A stretch of 64,000 nt of DNA, from contig CALUJE010000002.1 of NCBI GenBank assembly GCA_944320885.1, forward strand, positions 62,001 to 126,000. Direction: 5' to 3'. Below are positions 1 through 8,574 of this stretch, piece after piece. The notes below the pieces were generated by a model. The model saw nothing but the letters and a program-made list of their open reading frames with translations. It did no database searches and was not told the origin of the DNA. Position 1 is the stretch's first letter. Every line of letters starts with the position of its first letter. Source of the DNA: an uncultured Phocaeicola sp. (GTDB lineage Bacteria; Bacteroidota; Bacteroidia; Bacteroidales; Bacteroidaceae). The position numbers and the translations under genes were made by a program.

Positions 1-11
1 TTATTATTTTT

Positions 12-1868
12 CTATCGGTTATACAGCTTATTGATTAAGTCTTTACGTCCGATCTTTTTGAGTTCTGCTATAATTTTCTGACGCTCTTCTGGCTTATACC
101 AGAAAAAGAACATGCGTTGTGCCAGCTTTTCACGGGGCGTTTTTGCAGAGAAAACCGGTTCTAGTGTGTAAGGATGGTAGCCTGTGTACCATGCCTCCGT
201 ACTTATGGTCATGGGAGTGGGAGTGAAATCCTGCACCTGTTCCAAATGAAAATCCAGCTGTTTGGTAATAACTGCTAATTCGGCCATATCTTCTTCTGTG
301 CATCCAGGATGACTGGATATGAAATAAGGAATAATCTGCTGTTTCAAACCGGCTTCCTTGTTTATTTTATCAAAAATCTTCTTGAACTGATAAAACTGTT
401 CAAAAGGTGGTTTCCGCATAAGGTAGAGGACTTTGCTGCTGGTATGTTCGGGAGCTACCTTCAAACGTCCGCTTACATGCCTTTTTATCAGTTCTTCGGT
501 ATATTTACGGATACCTTCGTCTGTTTCCTTGTCATTGGTCTTATGTAAAAGAAGATCGTATCGGACTCCACTGCCGATGAAGCTTTTTTTGATACCTGAC
601 AATGCGTCTACCGATTTGTATATGTCAAGCAACGGACGATGGTCTGTATTCAGATTAGGACATATTTGAGGATGTATACACGACGGACGTTTGCACTTGT
701 GGCACAACTCCTGTTTTTTTCCGCCCATTGCATACATGTTGGCCGACGGGCCTCCCAAATCAGATAAATATCCTTTGAAATCGGGAAGTTGCGTAATAGC
801 TTTTACTTCTTTCAGAATGCTTTCCTTACTGCGGCTCATGATAAATTTTCCCTGATGGGCCGATATGGTGCAAAAAGCGCATCCACCGAAACACCCCCGA
901 TGAATATTGACTGAGAATTTAATCATTTCATATGCCGGAATTCGTTTCCCTTTATATTTGGGATGAGGCAGACGGGTGTATGGCAGGTCGAATGAATGGT
1001 CCAGTTCTTCCTGAGTCATGGGAGGGTATGGCGGATTTACAATGACAGCTTTCCTGTCAACTTCCTGTATGATGCGTTGTGCAGCATATTTGTTTGATTC
1101 TTCTTCAATATGCCGTACATTGGATGCCTGTTTTTTCTTGTCGGCAACGCATTCTTCATGCGAGTACAGACAAAGGTCAGATGCTGTTTTTATGTCGGCC
1201 TCCTGATTTTTGTCTATAAGATAAGCTGTTTGTGGAATATCAGTCGGCAGTGAATATCTGTGTAGTGAGAATTCGTCTGTACTGTTACCTATGATTTCCG
1301 TCATTTTGTGACAGAGCTCAACAACAGGCTTTTCACCCATACCATAAATCAGCATGTCTGCTCCCGATTCAATCAAAATGCTTTTTTTCAATTTTTCCTG
1401 CCAGTAATCATAATGAGTGAGTCGTCGCATGGAAGCTTCTATACCGCCAAGAATAACGGGTGTGTCTGGATATAGTTTTTTTAGTATTTGTGTATATACG
1501 ATAGTCGGATATTCAGGCCGTAAGTCATGACGCCCGTCTGGAGTGTATGCATCCTCAGAGCGTAGTCGTCGGTTGGCAGTGTACTTATTGACCATGGAAT
1601 CCATGCATCCGGGCGATATGCCGAAGAAAAGACGTGGGCGTCCCAGTTTCTTGAAATCGCGTAAATCATCGCGCCAGTTGGGTTGCGGTATGATTGCTAT
1701 TTTCAATCCTTCCGCTTCAAGAATTCGTCCGATAACGGCTGCTCCAAATGAAGGATGATCAACGTATGCGTCGGCACTGAAAATGATTACATCAAGTACA
1801 TCCCAATGGCGTAAGTCTGTTTCTTTTTTAGTGGTAGGTAACCAGTCTGTAAGTTTGTATTCTTGCAT
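12..1868 (-). CDS. YgiQ family radical SAM protein
   Basis: Predicted radical SAM enzyme of the YgiQ family; its substrate is not established. The 618-residue protein has the iron-sulfur motif CFGGCAFC near residue 325, an N-terminal YgiQ domain with the motif DVLDVIIFSADAYVDHPSFG, and a Cys-rich stretch (CHKCKRPSCIHPQICP) near residue 400 that is usual in this family. The start at 1868 (MQEYKLTDWLP) was chosen because the longer reading frame to 1934 adds 22 residues that run through a perfect inverted repeat and do not resemble the family N terminus. It is the last gene visible on this strand and lies downstream of a small unknown gene. Family assignment is sure; function is not. Confidence 0.93.
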   Translation of the reverse strand: MQEYKLTDWLPTTKKETDLRHWDVLDVIIFSADAYVDHPSFGAAVIGRILEAEGLKIAIIPQPNWRDDLRDFKKLGRPRLFFGISPGCMDSMVNKYTANRRLRSEDAYTPDGRHDLRPEYPTIVYTQILKKLYPDTPVILGGIEASMRRLTHYDYWQEKLKKSILIESGADMLIYGMGEKPVVELCHKMTEIIGNSTDEFSLHRYSLPTDIPQTAYLIDKNQEADIKTASDLCLYSHEECVADKKKQASNVRHIEEESNKYAAQRIIQEVDRKAVIVNPPYPPMTQEELDHSFDLPYTRLPHPKYKGKRIPAYEMIKFSVNIHRGCFGGCAFCTISAHQGKFIMSRSKESILKEVKAITQLPDFKGYLSDLGGPSANMYAMGGKKQELCHKCKRPSCIHPQICPNLNTDHRPLLDIYKSVDALSGIKKSFIGSGVRYDLLLHKTNDKETDEGIRKYTEELIKRHVSGRLKVAPEHTSSKVLYLMRKPPFEQFYQFKKIFDKINKEAGLKQQIIPYFISSHPGCTEEDMAELAVITKQLDFHLEQVQDFTPTPMTISTEAWYTGYHPYTLEPVFSAKTPREKLAQRMFFFWYKPEERQKIIAELKKIGRKDLINKLYNR

Positions 1869-1895
1869 GAATATCCGGTATATGACAATATTTAT

Positions 1896-1944
1896 CAGAC
1901 ACGAATTGCAGATTTTGGCGTGTATAATTTGCAATTCGTGTCTG
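1896..1944. repeat. 15-bp perfect inverted repeat, 19-nt loop
   Basis: CAGACACGAATTGCA at 1896-1910 is the exact reverse complement of 1930-1944. It lies between the 3' end of the small gene at 1977 and the start of the YgiQ gene, both on the minus strand. No T-run follows on the minus strand, so it is not a classical terminator. It could be an RNA processing hairpin, an operator or a small mobile repeat. Confidence 0.7.
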
Positions 1945-1976
1945 CTCTATATAAAGTATATCAATATGTTTTTTAT

Positions 1977-2303
1977 TTATTCGTTAGTCGGTTCAGCAGT
2001 TTCTTCTCGTTTGCCTTCTTCCCATTTTGCATATAATTGCAGCAGTTGGTTCAGACCGAATGCCTTCATGTTGTTATGATAAATAACATCGATACACAAG
2101 TCAAGCAAGTCTTTGCAATTTGTTTCGGAAGAGGCAATGAGTGAGCGGATGTTTAGTTTAAGCTTGTCCAAAACGCTTTCATCAACGATTCCGTTACTGT
2201 CTATCAAATGTTGAAAAAGAGAATATTTTTCAATTGTTTTCAAGTGTTCTTCACTAATCTCCATACTTCTTGTTCCTGAAGTGTTTGTTTGGATTGTATA
2301 CAT
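1977..2303 (-). CDS. Conserved-looking small acidic protein, function unknown
   Basis: A 108-residue soluble, acidic, mostly helical protein without signal peptide or membrane segment. I do not recognise a family. The body (from MEISEEHLKTIEKYS, residue 14) looks like a compact helical domain and ends in a charged tail. A -7 box (TACATTTG on the minus strand, 2335-2342) sits about 30 nt upstream of the 2303 ATG and supports that start, although Met14 is an alternative. It precedes the YgiQ gene on the same strand, with an inverted repeat between them. Confidence 0.6.
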   Translation of the reverse strand: MYTIQTNTSGTRSMEISEEHLKTIEKYSLFQHLIDSNGIVDESVLDKLKLNIRSLIASSETNCKDLLDLCIDVIYHNNMKAFGLNQLLQLYAKWEEGKREETAEPTNE

Positions 2304-2334
2304 AGTCGTTTAAGTTTTGTCATTGTTATATTCG

Positions 2335-2342
2335 CAAATGTA
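2335..2342 (-). promoter_or_regulatory. Predicted -7 box for the small gene at 2303
   Basis: TACATTTG on the minus strand matches the Bacteroidetes TAnnTTTG box. No convincing -33 TTTG is present. Confidence 0.45.
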
Positions 2343-2427
2343 TAAAATAACTTTGATTAAAATGTCTTTTATGTGATAAATGTATGGAATAAATGTACGA
2401 AACTTTTCAAAAAATGGCTTTTTTGAT

Positions 2428-2435
2428 TATTTTTG
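2428..2435 (+). promoter_or_regulatory. Predicted -7 box for the GH105 gene
   Basis: TATTTTTG matches TAnnTTTG. It places transcription start near 2442, inside the longest open frame, which argues that translation starts at 2469 and not at 2433. Confidence 0.5.
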
Positions 2436-2468
2436 CTCTCGAAAAACAATTATAGATTAATTTACACT

Positions 2469-3716
2469 ATGAGAACTATTTTTATGACCGTTTGCCTTTT
2501 TATGGCAACGATTTCTGTTTCTGCCCAAACAATTTATTCGAAAGAAATGTCACGTTCGCACGGTGAACATTGGACTGAAAAAGGGTGGGATTATGTTAAT
2601 GGATTGGTTGCAAAGGCATTATTGAAAGTATGTAATGAAAGCAACTATGATGATTCTACAGCCGATTTTTATAAATGGGCAAAATCGTATGCCGATAAGG
2701 CAATCAATGAGGATGGCTCTTTCAAGAATTTCAAGAAGGGAAATATTGACAATATAGCATCGGGTAAGGTTTTGTTTGAACTTTACAAGCATGAAACTGA
2801 TTTGGATAAGAAAAACGGAACAAACAACGCACAGCGTTATAAAGTTGCAGCCGATTATCTGTACAATTATCTGCGTTATGAATATTCACGTATTCCGGAG
2901 GGAGATGCAAAAGGTGGTTTCTTCCATAAGGATATATATCCACAACAGATGTGGCTTGACGGTTTGTACATGGGAGCTGCCTTTTATGCAGAATGGTTGC
3001 ATAACTTTGCTGCCAATGATATGGACGGATGGAGCGATATAGCCAACCAGTTTATTATTATCCACCGTCATACTTATGATGACAATAAACAGTTGAATTA
3101 TCATGCTTGGGCTGCTGATCCGAATGATGTAAATGCATTCTGGGCAAATAAGAAGGAGCCTTTCCTTGGATGTTCCAAAGAGTTCTGGGGACGTGGTATG
3201 GGATGGTTCTTTGCAGCATTGGTAGATGTTCTTGAGGTTATGCCGCAATCACATCCGGATTATCAGAAACTGGTTAAGATAACCAATGAAGTAGCAGCAG
3301 GTCTGGCACGTTGGCAAGATAAGAAGAGTGGAGTCTGGTATCAGCTATTGCAGTATGACAATTCTTATATGAGTCATTGTGGTATTGCCAATTATTTGGA
3401 ATCTTCTGCATCGAGCATGTTTACATATGCTTATTTGAAAGGTCTTCGTATAGGTGTGTTACCTGCAAAATACAAAAAGGTTGCTGATAAAGCATATAAA
3501 GGACTTTTGAAAACATTCATTACTAAGAATGAAGATGGAACGCTGAATATTAACCAAAGTTGTCGTTCGGCTGGTGTAGGTCCGGCAAAGAGTCCTGATC
3601 GTGATGGTTCAGCTGATTATTATTTGTGTGGAGGTGATGTTCGTATTGTGTTCAATGAAGGAAAGGCGATAGGTCCGTTTATTATGGCAAGTCTTGAATA
3701 CGAAAAAGTAAAATAA
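2469..3716 (+). CDS. GH105 unsaturated rhamnogalacturonyl hydrolase-like protein
   Basis: A 415-residue exported hydrolase of the GH88/GH105 (alpha/alpha)6-barrel type. The family removes the unsaturated uronic acid left at oligosaccharide ends by pectin or related polysaccharide lyases. A signal peptide ends at SVSAQ. The motif MWLDGLYMG near residue 170 carries the Asp expected to be catalytic, and FWGRGMGWF near residue 240 is a family hallmark. The start at 2469 follows the promoter position. It stands alone, with no SusCD pair or lyase beside it, so the glycan cannot be named. A MITE-like inverted-repeat element follows and may terminate it. Confidence 0.85.
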   Translation: MRTIFMTVCLFMATISVSAQTIYSKEMSRSHGEHWTEKGWDYVNGLVAKALLKVCNESNYDDSTADFYKWAKSYADKAINEDGSFKNFKKGNIDNIASGKVLFELYKHETDLDKKNGTNNAQRYKVAADYLYNYLRYEYSRIPEGDAKGGFFHKDIYPQQMWLDGLYMGAAFYAEWLHNFAANDMDGWSDIANQFIIIHRHTYDDNKQLNYHAWAADPNDVNAFWANKKEPFLGCSKEFWGRGMGWFFAALVDVLEVMPQSHPDYQKLVKITNEVAAGLARWQDKKSGVWYQLLQYDNSYMSHCGIANYLESSASSMFTYAYLKGLRIGVLPAKYKKVADKAYKGLLKTFITKNEDGTLNINQSCRSAGVGPAKSPDRDGSADYYLCGGDVRIVFNEGKAIGPFIMASLEYEKVK

Positions 3717-3742
3717 TCACAGGCTTTCAATAGTTTATATTC

Positions 3743-3935
3743 AATAAAGAGGCTGTCTCAAAATAGAATTGCAAAAGTAAAAATCTTATAGATTGAAACT
3801 TAGAAGTAAAAAAACTCCTGATTTAGCCCTTGTTTATTGCAATTATAGGACTAAAAGCAGGAGATTTTTATGTTGTAGCTTATAGATTGTAAGTAAGCTT
3901 ATCTCTATTTTTTATTTTGAGACAGCCTCTTTATT
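3743..3935. mobile_element. MITE-like element with 23-bp terminal inverted repeats
   Basis: The 193-bp element is bounded by 23-nt perfect inverted repeats (3743-3765 and 3913-3935) with the core GAGGCTGTCTCAAAA, which resembles the ends of Bacteroides insertion sequences. It has no open frame. Inside is a second dyad: CTCCTGATTTAG around 3814 pairs imperfectly with CTAAAAGCAGGAG around 3852. It lies exactly between two convergent genes and ends 4 nt before the stop codon of the YihY gene, so it probably also works as a bidirectional terminator. No transposase is present in the window. Confidence 0.7.
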
Positions 3936-3939
3936 ATTG

Positions 3940-5268
3940 TTACAGGTCTTTAAGTAAAACGTGACTGACATCTTTAAAATAATTATTTTTTGCATCCTCC
4001 AGCGTTTGCCATGGACGTTCATATTTATTTTCCTTATCAATCTTAAAGTTTTCGTTTCCTGCAGAATCCAAGCGTGTCATTAAGGTTGCTACGTTTAGAT
4101 GGTTGATGTCTTCAGATGGAGTATAGAATGTTGGTTCGTCTTTGTCTGTGTTACATTCATATAAAAGCCGTAAATCAACCAGTTCATAAAGAATTTGTTT
4201 AGTCATTCGAATAGGTATATTATGCTTGTGTGCCAATGACTCAGCGGTATAGGGACGTTCTCCTTTTTCAAACCGTTTGCATATGAGAGACATGATAAGA
4301 ATACATAAGAAATCATGATAGCGTCGACTTATGTTTTTGGTTTCCCGTGCAAAATTGTAGTTTTCAAAATTTTGGTTGCAGTAGCTGAGTTCAGCTCCGA
4401 ACAGGCAGATACTCCATGAGATCTGTGTCCATAACAGGAAGAGAGGAATGGCTGCAAAACTACCATATATGGCATTATAGTTTGATACCCATATCTGACT
4501 GTTTATATAAAAGTACTGTAAAATCTGAAATGCTGCACCGGCCAAGAAGCCTGGAAAAACGGCATTTTTGAAGCGAACCCTGGTATTGGGCATGAATATG
4601 TACAATCCGGTAAACATTAAACCGGTGAACAGGTATGGAATTGTACGAACCATAAATTTGGCAAACGATGAAAGGATAAGATAACTTTCCAAATCTTTCA
4701 TCATGGTAGTCATAAATATGGAGAGACCGCCGGATATGACAATTACAATAGGTAATAATAGAAAAATAGAAAAATAATCAGTTATTTTTCTGAATGGAGT
4801 TCGTTGTTTTTTAACTTGCCATATCTGGTTAAATGCGCGTTCGATATTTCCCGTCAATGTCAATACGGCCCATAAGAGTACAATCAGACCGATACCGATA
4901 AATATTCCGCTTTGGGCATGTGCCAGATATGAGTCTGTAAGTTGTATGATGACGTCTACGGCTACAGTTTGTCCTTCCAGTCCTTTTCGAACTTGTTCTT
5001 CCATCATGTCAGCAAAACCTAATCCTCTGGCAACGGCAAATAAAATGGCAAGGATCGGAACGATAGAAAGCAATGTATTGTATGTCAGAGCTGATGCTTT
5101 ATTTACAATACGGTCTTCATTAAAACGTCGTATGGAAAGTAACAGTGATTTGAGTATATTATAAAATAAGTATTGGAAACGTCCTACTTCGTTTTCTGTA
5201 ACTCGCCATATTCCTTCTGTGAGGAATCGCCTGGTTAATTTGATTCGTGTACGGATGTGGAGGTTCAT
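3940..5268 (-). CDS. YihY/BrkB family inner-membrane protein
   Basis: A 442-residue polytopic membrane protein of the YihY/virulence factor BrkB family. The hallmark KASALTYNTLLSIVPILAIL lies near residue 57, and about six hydrophobic segments fill residues 65-290. The C-terminal 140 residues are soluble and contain a winged-helix-like stretch (YTAESLAHKHNIPIRMTKQILYELVDLRLL), an extension known in many Bacteroidetes members. The molecular role of the family is unsettled, and the old ribonuclease BN label is not supported. The start lies only about 22 nt beyond the RNase P RNA 3' end on the same strand, so read-through from the rnpB promoter is likely. Confidence 0.88.
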   Translation of the reverse strand: MNLHIRTRIKLTRRFLTEGIWRVTENEVGRFQYLFYNILKSLLLSIRRFNEDRIVNKASALTYNTLLSIVPILAILFAVARGLGFADMMEEQVRKGLEGQTVAVDVIIQLTDSYLAHAQSGIFIGIGLIVLLWAVLTLTGNIERAFNQIWQVKKQRTPFRKITDYFSIFLLLPIVIVISGGLSIFMTTMMKDLESYLILSSFAKFMVRTIPYLFTGLMFTGLYIFMPNTRVRFKNAVFPGFLAGAAFQILQYFYINSQIWVSNYNAIYGSFAAIPLFLLWTQISWSICLFGAELSYCNQNFENYNFARETKNISRRYHDFLCILIMSLICKRFEKGERPYTAESLAHKHNIPIRMTKQILYELVDLRLLYECNTDKDEPTFYTPSEDINHLNVATLMTRLDSAGNENFKIDKENKYERPWQTLEDAKNNYFKDVSHVLLKDL

Positions 5269-5290
5269 ATGCTGGATGGTTTATATAAAA

Positions 5291-5645
5291 ACAGAGGGTC
5301 TGTAAGCCGGGTTCTGTTCCTTATATAAATAAGGTGTCTGTCATTTATCTACGCCCATTGTTACCAATAGGCTCTAGCAATCCACCCTCCGACTGGGGCG
5401 AGCAACCCTCTTTGCGCCGGTATACATGATCTTACAGCTCCCAAGATGCACAGCTCAATATGTCACCATATGACTGGTGAGCTCTTACCTCACCTTCTCA
5501 CCCTTACCTCTTCGAGAAGAGGCGGTTATTTTCTTCTGCATAGCTCTACTCTCGCGAATAGCTTTCTGTTAGGAAGTGGGATGCTCTGCGCTGCCCGGAC
5601 TTTCCTCCTTCGACTGATGTCGACGGCGACAGACCGACCTTCTGT
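5291..5645 (-). ncRNA. rnpB: RNase P RNA (class A)
   Basis: The catalytic RNA of ribonuclease P, which matures tRNA 5' ends. On the minus strand the 5' part contains the conserved GGAGGAAAGTCCGGGC block (about 5590-5606), and the 3' part contains the conserved AGAACCCGGCTTACAG (about 5299-5316). The ends GGTCTG and CAGACC pair as helix P1. Boundaries are accurate to about 5 nt. The YihY gene follows almost directly. Confidence 0.95.
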
Positions 5646-5657
5646 TTTTCATTTTTG

Positions 5658-5665
5658 CAAAGGTA
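5658..5665 (-). promoter_or_regulatory. Predicted -7 box for rnpB
   Basis: TACCTTTG on the minus strand matches TAnnTTTG and lies 13-20 nt upstream of the predicted RNA 5' end. Confidence 0.6.
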
Positions 5666-5909
5666 TGAAAAATTCCTTATGGAAGGGAAAAAAGTTTCAA
5701 AAAATACCTTATAGTCATATTTGTCAGTAAGATATAACGAATGCAAATTTGGCAGATTTTAGGCTTAACTGCTGTTAATCGAAAAACACCTCTGTTAAAA
5801 GATGGCAAAATATAGTGACAAAGCTTTTTTACGAATATTTTTTGTTATTACTTTAACGACGTAAATGTTAAACAAACATGGAATTTTAACAAATTAAATA
5901 CTGATAGTT

Positions 5910-7400
5910 ATGAAAACGAGAAGTAAAATGTTGCTAGGAGCAGCGGCTATTGTGTTGTTCAGTTCCGCAGTAGCAGGAGTTACCACTTATTCTTTAATGA
6001 CTAAAAATGAAACTCCGGAATCTTTCAATGAGTTGTTTTCACCGAATCCGAATGTAAAACTGGCTTCAATGAACACTATGGCTGCTCAGCCTGTTGATTT
6101 GACTCAGGCTGCCGATATGTCATTGCATGCGGTAGTGCATATTAAATCTACTCAAAATGGAAAAGAACAGGTAGTAAGAACGCCTTCAGATATATTTGAT
6201 TTCTTTTTTGGAGACGGTTATGGAGGACGCACCCAACGAGTACGTACTCAGCCGAAGATTGGTATCGGTTCGGGTGTGATTATTAGTAAGGATGGTTATA
6301 TTGTTACCAATAATCATGTAATTGATAAAGCTGATGAAATTGATGTAACTTTAAATGATAGCCGTAAATTTAAGGGTCGTTTAATTGGTACTGATGCTGA
6401 TACCGATTTGGCGCTTATCAAGATTGAAGGTGATGATTTCCCGACAATTCCTATCGGTGATTCTGATGCCCTGAAAGTTGGAGAATGGGTATTGGCTGTA
6501 GGTAATCCGTTTAATCTGACTTCTACGGTTACCGCTGGTATCGTAAGTGCGAAAGCACGTACATTGGGTGTATATAATGGTGGAATAGAATCGTTTATAC
6601 AGACTGATGCCGCAATCAATGAAGGTAATAGTGGTGGTGCATTGGTAAATGCAAGAGGTGAATTGGTAGGTATAAACTCAGTTTTGACATCGCCTACGGG
6701 TACTTACACCGGTTATGGTTTTGCAATTCCTACTTCCATTATGGTAAAGGTTGTTTCTGATATCAAACAATATGGCGCTGTACAACGTGCTGTACTTGGC
6801 ATAGGCGGAAGTGATGTAAACAGTGATCCGGAATTGGAAGGTAAAGATTTTGGAACTGTTGACGGAGTCTATGTAAAACAAGTTATAGAAGGTTCTTCTG
6901 TTGCCGGTTCGGATATTAAGGTTGGTGATGTCATTGTAGCTCTTGATGGAAAAGCTATGAAAAATATGGCAGAGTTACAGGAGGCATTGGCTAAACATCG
7001 TCCAGGTGATAAAGTGAAAATCACAGTTATGCGTGATAAGAAGAAACATACTGTTGAGGTTGTGTTGCGCAATACTCAAGGAAATACCAAAGTTGTAAAG
7101 AATGTAGGTATGGAAATTCTGGGTGCAGCGTTCCAGGAACTTCCTGCAGATTTGAAACAACAGTTGCATCTGGGCTATGGATTGCAGGTAACAGGAGTAA
7201 CAAGTGGCAAGATGGCAGATGCCGGTATACGTAAAGGATTTATTATCTTGCGTGCTAACGGAGAAACAATGCGTACGGTTGAGGATTTGGAAAATGTGAT
7301 GAGATCTGCTTCTCAGTCTCCTGATCAGGTATTGTTCCTTAGCGGTGTGTTCCCGTCAGGCAAGCGTGGAAACTTTGCAGTAGATTTAAGTCAGGAATAA
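5910..7400 (+). CDS. htrA: Do/DegP-type periplasmic serine protease (HtrA)
   Basis: A 496-residue envelope quality-control protease. It has an N-terminal signal or anchor segment (LLGAAAIVLFSSAVAG). The trypsin-like domain has catalytic His in NNHVID (about 135), Asp in DTDLALIK (about 165) and Ser in GNSGGAL (about 240). Two PDZ domains follow at about residues 290-390 and 400-490. Length and order match the family. It is monocistronic: rnpB is divergent upstream and a strong terminator follows. The 5' region is AT-rich with several GTTAA repeats, but no TAnnTTTG box is clear, so a stress sigma factor is possible and unproven. Confidence 0.95.
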   Translation: MKTRSKMLLGAAAIVLFSSAVAGVTTYSLMTKNETPESFNELFSPNPNVKLASMNTMAAQPVDLTQAADMSLHAVVHIKSTQNGKEQVVRTPSDIFDFFFGDGYGGRTQRVRTQPKIGIGSGVIISKDGYIVTNNHVIDKADEIDVTLNDSRKFKGRLIGTDADTDLALIKIEGDDFPTIPIGDSDALKVGEWVLAVGNPFNLTSTVTAGIVSAKARTLGVYNGGIESFIQTDAAINEGNSGGALVNARGELVGINSVLTSPTGTYTGYGFAIPTSIMVKVVSDIKQYGAVQRAVLGIGGSDVNSDPELEGKDFGTVDGVYVKQVIEGSSVAGSDIKVGDVIVALDGKAMKNMAELQEALAKHRPGDKVKITVMRDKKKHTVEVVLRNTQGNTKVVKNVGMEILGAAFQELPADLKQQLHLGYGLQVTGVTSGKMADAGIRKGFIILRANGETMRTVEDLENVMRSASQSPDQVLFLSGVFPSGKRGNFAVDLSQE

Positions 7401-7445
7401 TAAAATAGAGATTCATTATAAAGGATTAGTTTTTAGGTAGAAAGT

Positions 7446-7479
7446 AAGGGGATGTACCATATGGTTCATCCCCTTTTTT
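7446..7479. terminator. Terminator after htrA
   Basis: AAGGGGATG (7446-7454) pairs with CATCCCCTT (7467-7475), with an inner ACCAT/ATGGT stem, followed by a T-run. It separates htrA from the convergent AraC gene. Confidence 0.85.
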
Positions 7480-7491
7480 CGTATATGTATG

Positions 7492-8418
7492 TTATTTGTG
7501 GATGGTTGTTTTTTTCCATAAGGTTCTATATTCATAAGGCGTCTTTCCTGTCATCTTGCGGAAAAACTTGCAGAAGAATGACGGATTGGGAAAATTTAAT
7601 TCGTCAGAAATCTGATATATAAGTTTGTTGCTGTGGTAGAGTTGCAGTTTGGCTTCCTGAGTTATAGCCTCATTTATCCATTCCATTACGGTGCGGTTAC
7701 TGCTTTGCTTGATAACAGTACTTAGATAACGTGGGGTGAGAAACAGATGATTGGCATAAAATGCCAGATGACGTTCTTTTATGGCATATTTATTGACAAG
7801 ATCTATGAAACGGTTGAATATGTCGTTTTGCCTGGTATTGTTATTATTATTTTCCGGATTGTCAAAAGAGTGCGTACAGGATATTTGTATCAATAATGCA
7901 TATATAAGATGTTGTATGGTTGTACGGCTGAAAGTATGGCTGTTTACGATTTTCCATATTAATTCGAAAAGCTCCTCAAAGATACTTCTTTCAGTGTCGG
8001 TTATTGGAATATTTTGATTGAGTTGTCTGTTCAGATATCGTTGCAGAATGTTGTTTCTGTGTTCCTGAGGTAGAAATTCTTCAGTAAAGGCAAGCATCAT
8101 GAAGTCACAGTCTGGACTCAGGTAACATACCTCCATGATTGTTCCGGGAGATACAATTGCTATATGATTGGCTTTTAGTTTATATTCTCTCAGATTGACA
8201 ATTGCAGAAATAGTGCCCGATTTCATTAATACAATTCTTCCTTCACTCAGGCGATAGGGATGATTCAGTTTAAAAAAGAATTTTCCTACATCATGTATTC
8301 CCTTTATAGTATGTACTATGCCGAAATCTGATGAGAGAAAGCGGTATTTGTTTAACGGTATCTCAATAAAATTCTGAATCTGGTCAATCCTCAAGTCGGA
8401 AAATTCTTTTTGTCTCAT
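7492..8418 (-). CDS. AraC family transcriptional regulator
   Basis: A 308-residue regulator with an N-terminal cupin-like sensor region and a C-terminal AraC double helix-turn-helix (about residues 215-300, with PNPSFFCKFFRKMTGKTPYEYR typical of the second motif). It is divergent from the TolC-type efflux operon that starts about 150 bp away and is the obvious candidate to control it. This arrangement is common for Bacteroides efflux systems. The effector is unknown. Confidence 0.9.
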   Translation of the reverse strand: MRQKEFSDLRIDQIQNFIEIPLNKYRFLSSDFGIVHTIKGIHDVGKFFFKLNHPYRLSEGRIVLMKSGTISAIVNLREYKLKANHIAIVSPGTIMEVCYLSPDCDFMMLAFTEEFLPQEHRNNILQRYLNRQLNQNIPITDTERSIFEELFELIWKIVNSHTFSRTTIQHLIYALLIQISCTHSFDNPENNNNNTRQNDIFNRFIDLVNKYAIKERHLAFYANHLFLTPRYLSTVIKQSSNRTVMEWINEAITQEAKLQLYHSNKLIYQISDELNFPNPSFFCKFFRKMTGKTPYEYRTLWKKTTIHK

Positions 8419-8541
8419 AACGTATCCATATTTCCGGTAAAGGTAATAAATAAAGCTTTTGATATGTCATATTTGAAGAGTTATCGGAATAACAGGACAT
8501 TTTTGCATACAGCTGGAACTTATATGCATGCGGAAAGTATA

Positions 8542-8549
8542 TATCTTTG
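8542..8549 (+). promoter_or_regulatory. Predicted -7 box for the efflux operon
   Basis: TATCTTTG matches TAnnTTTG. Transcription start near 8556 supports translation from 8575 and excludes the longer frame from 8410. Confidence 0.5.
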
Positions 8550-8574
8550 TCATGTTAAAAATGTTATACGTATT

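Noticed and set aside
8410-8574. N-terminal extension of the TolC-type protein
   Set aside because: It covers the operon promoter and overlaps the divergent AraC gene; a proper signal peptide begins at 8575.
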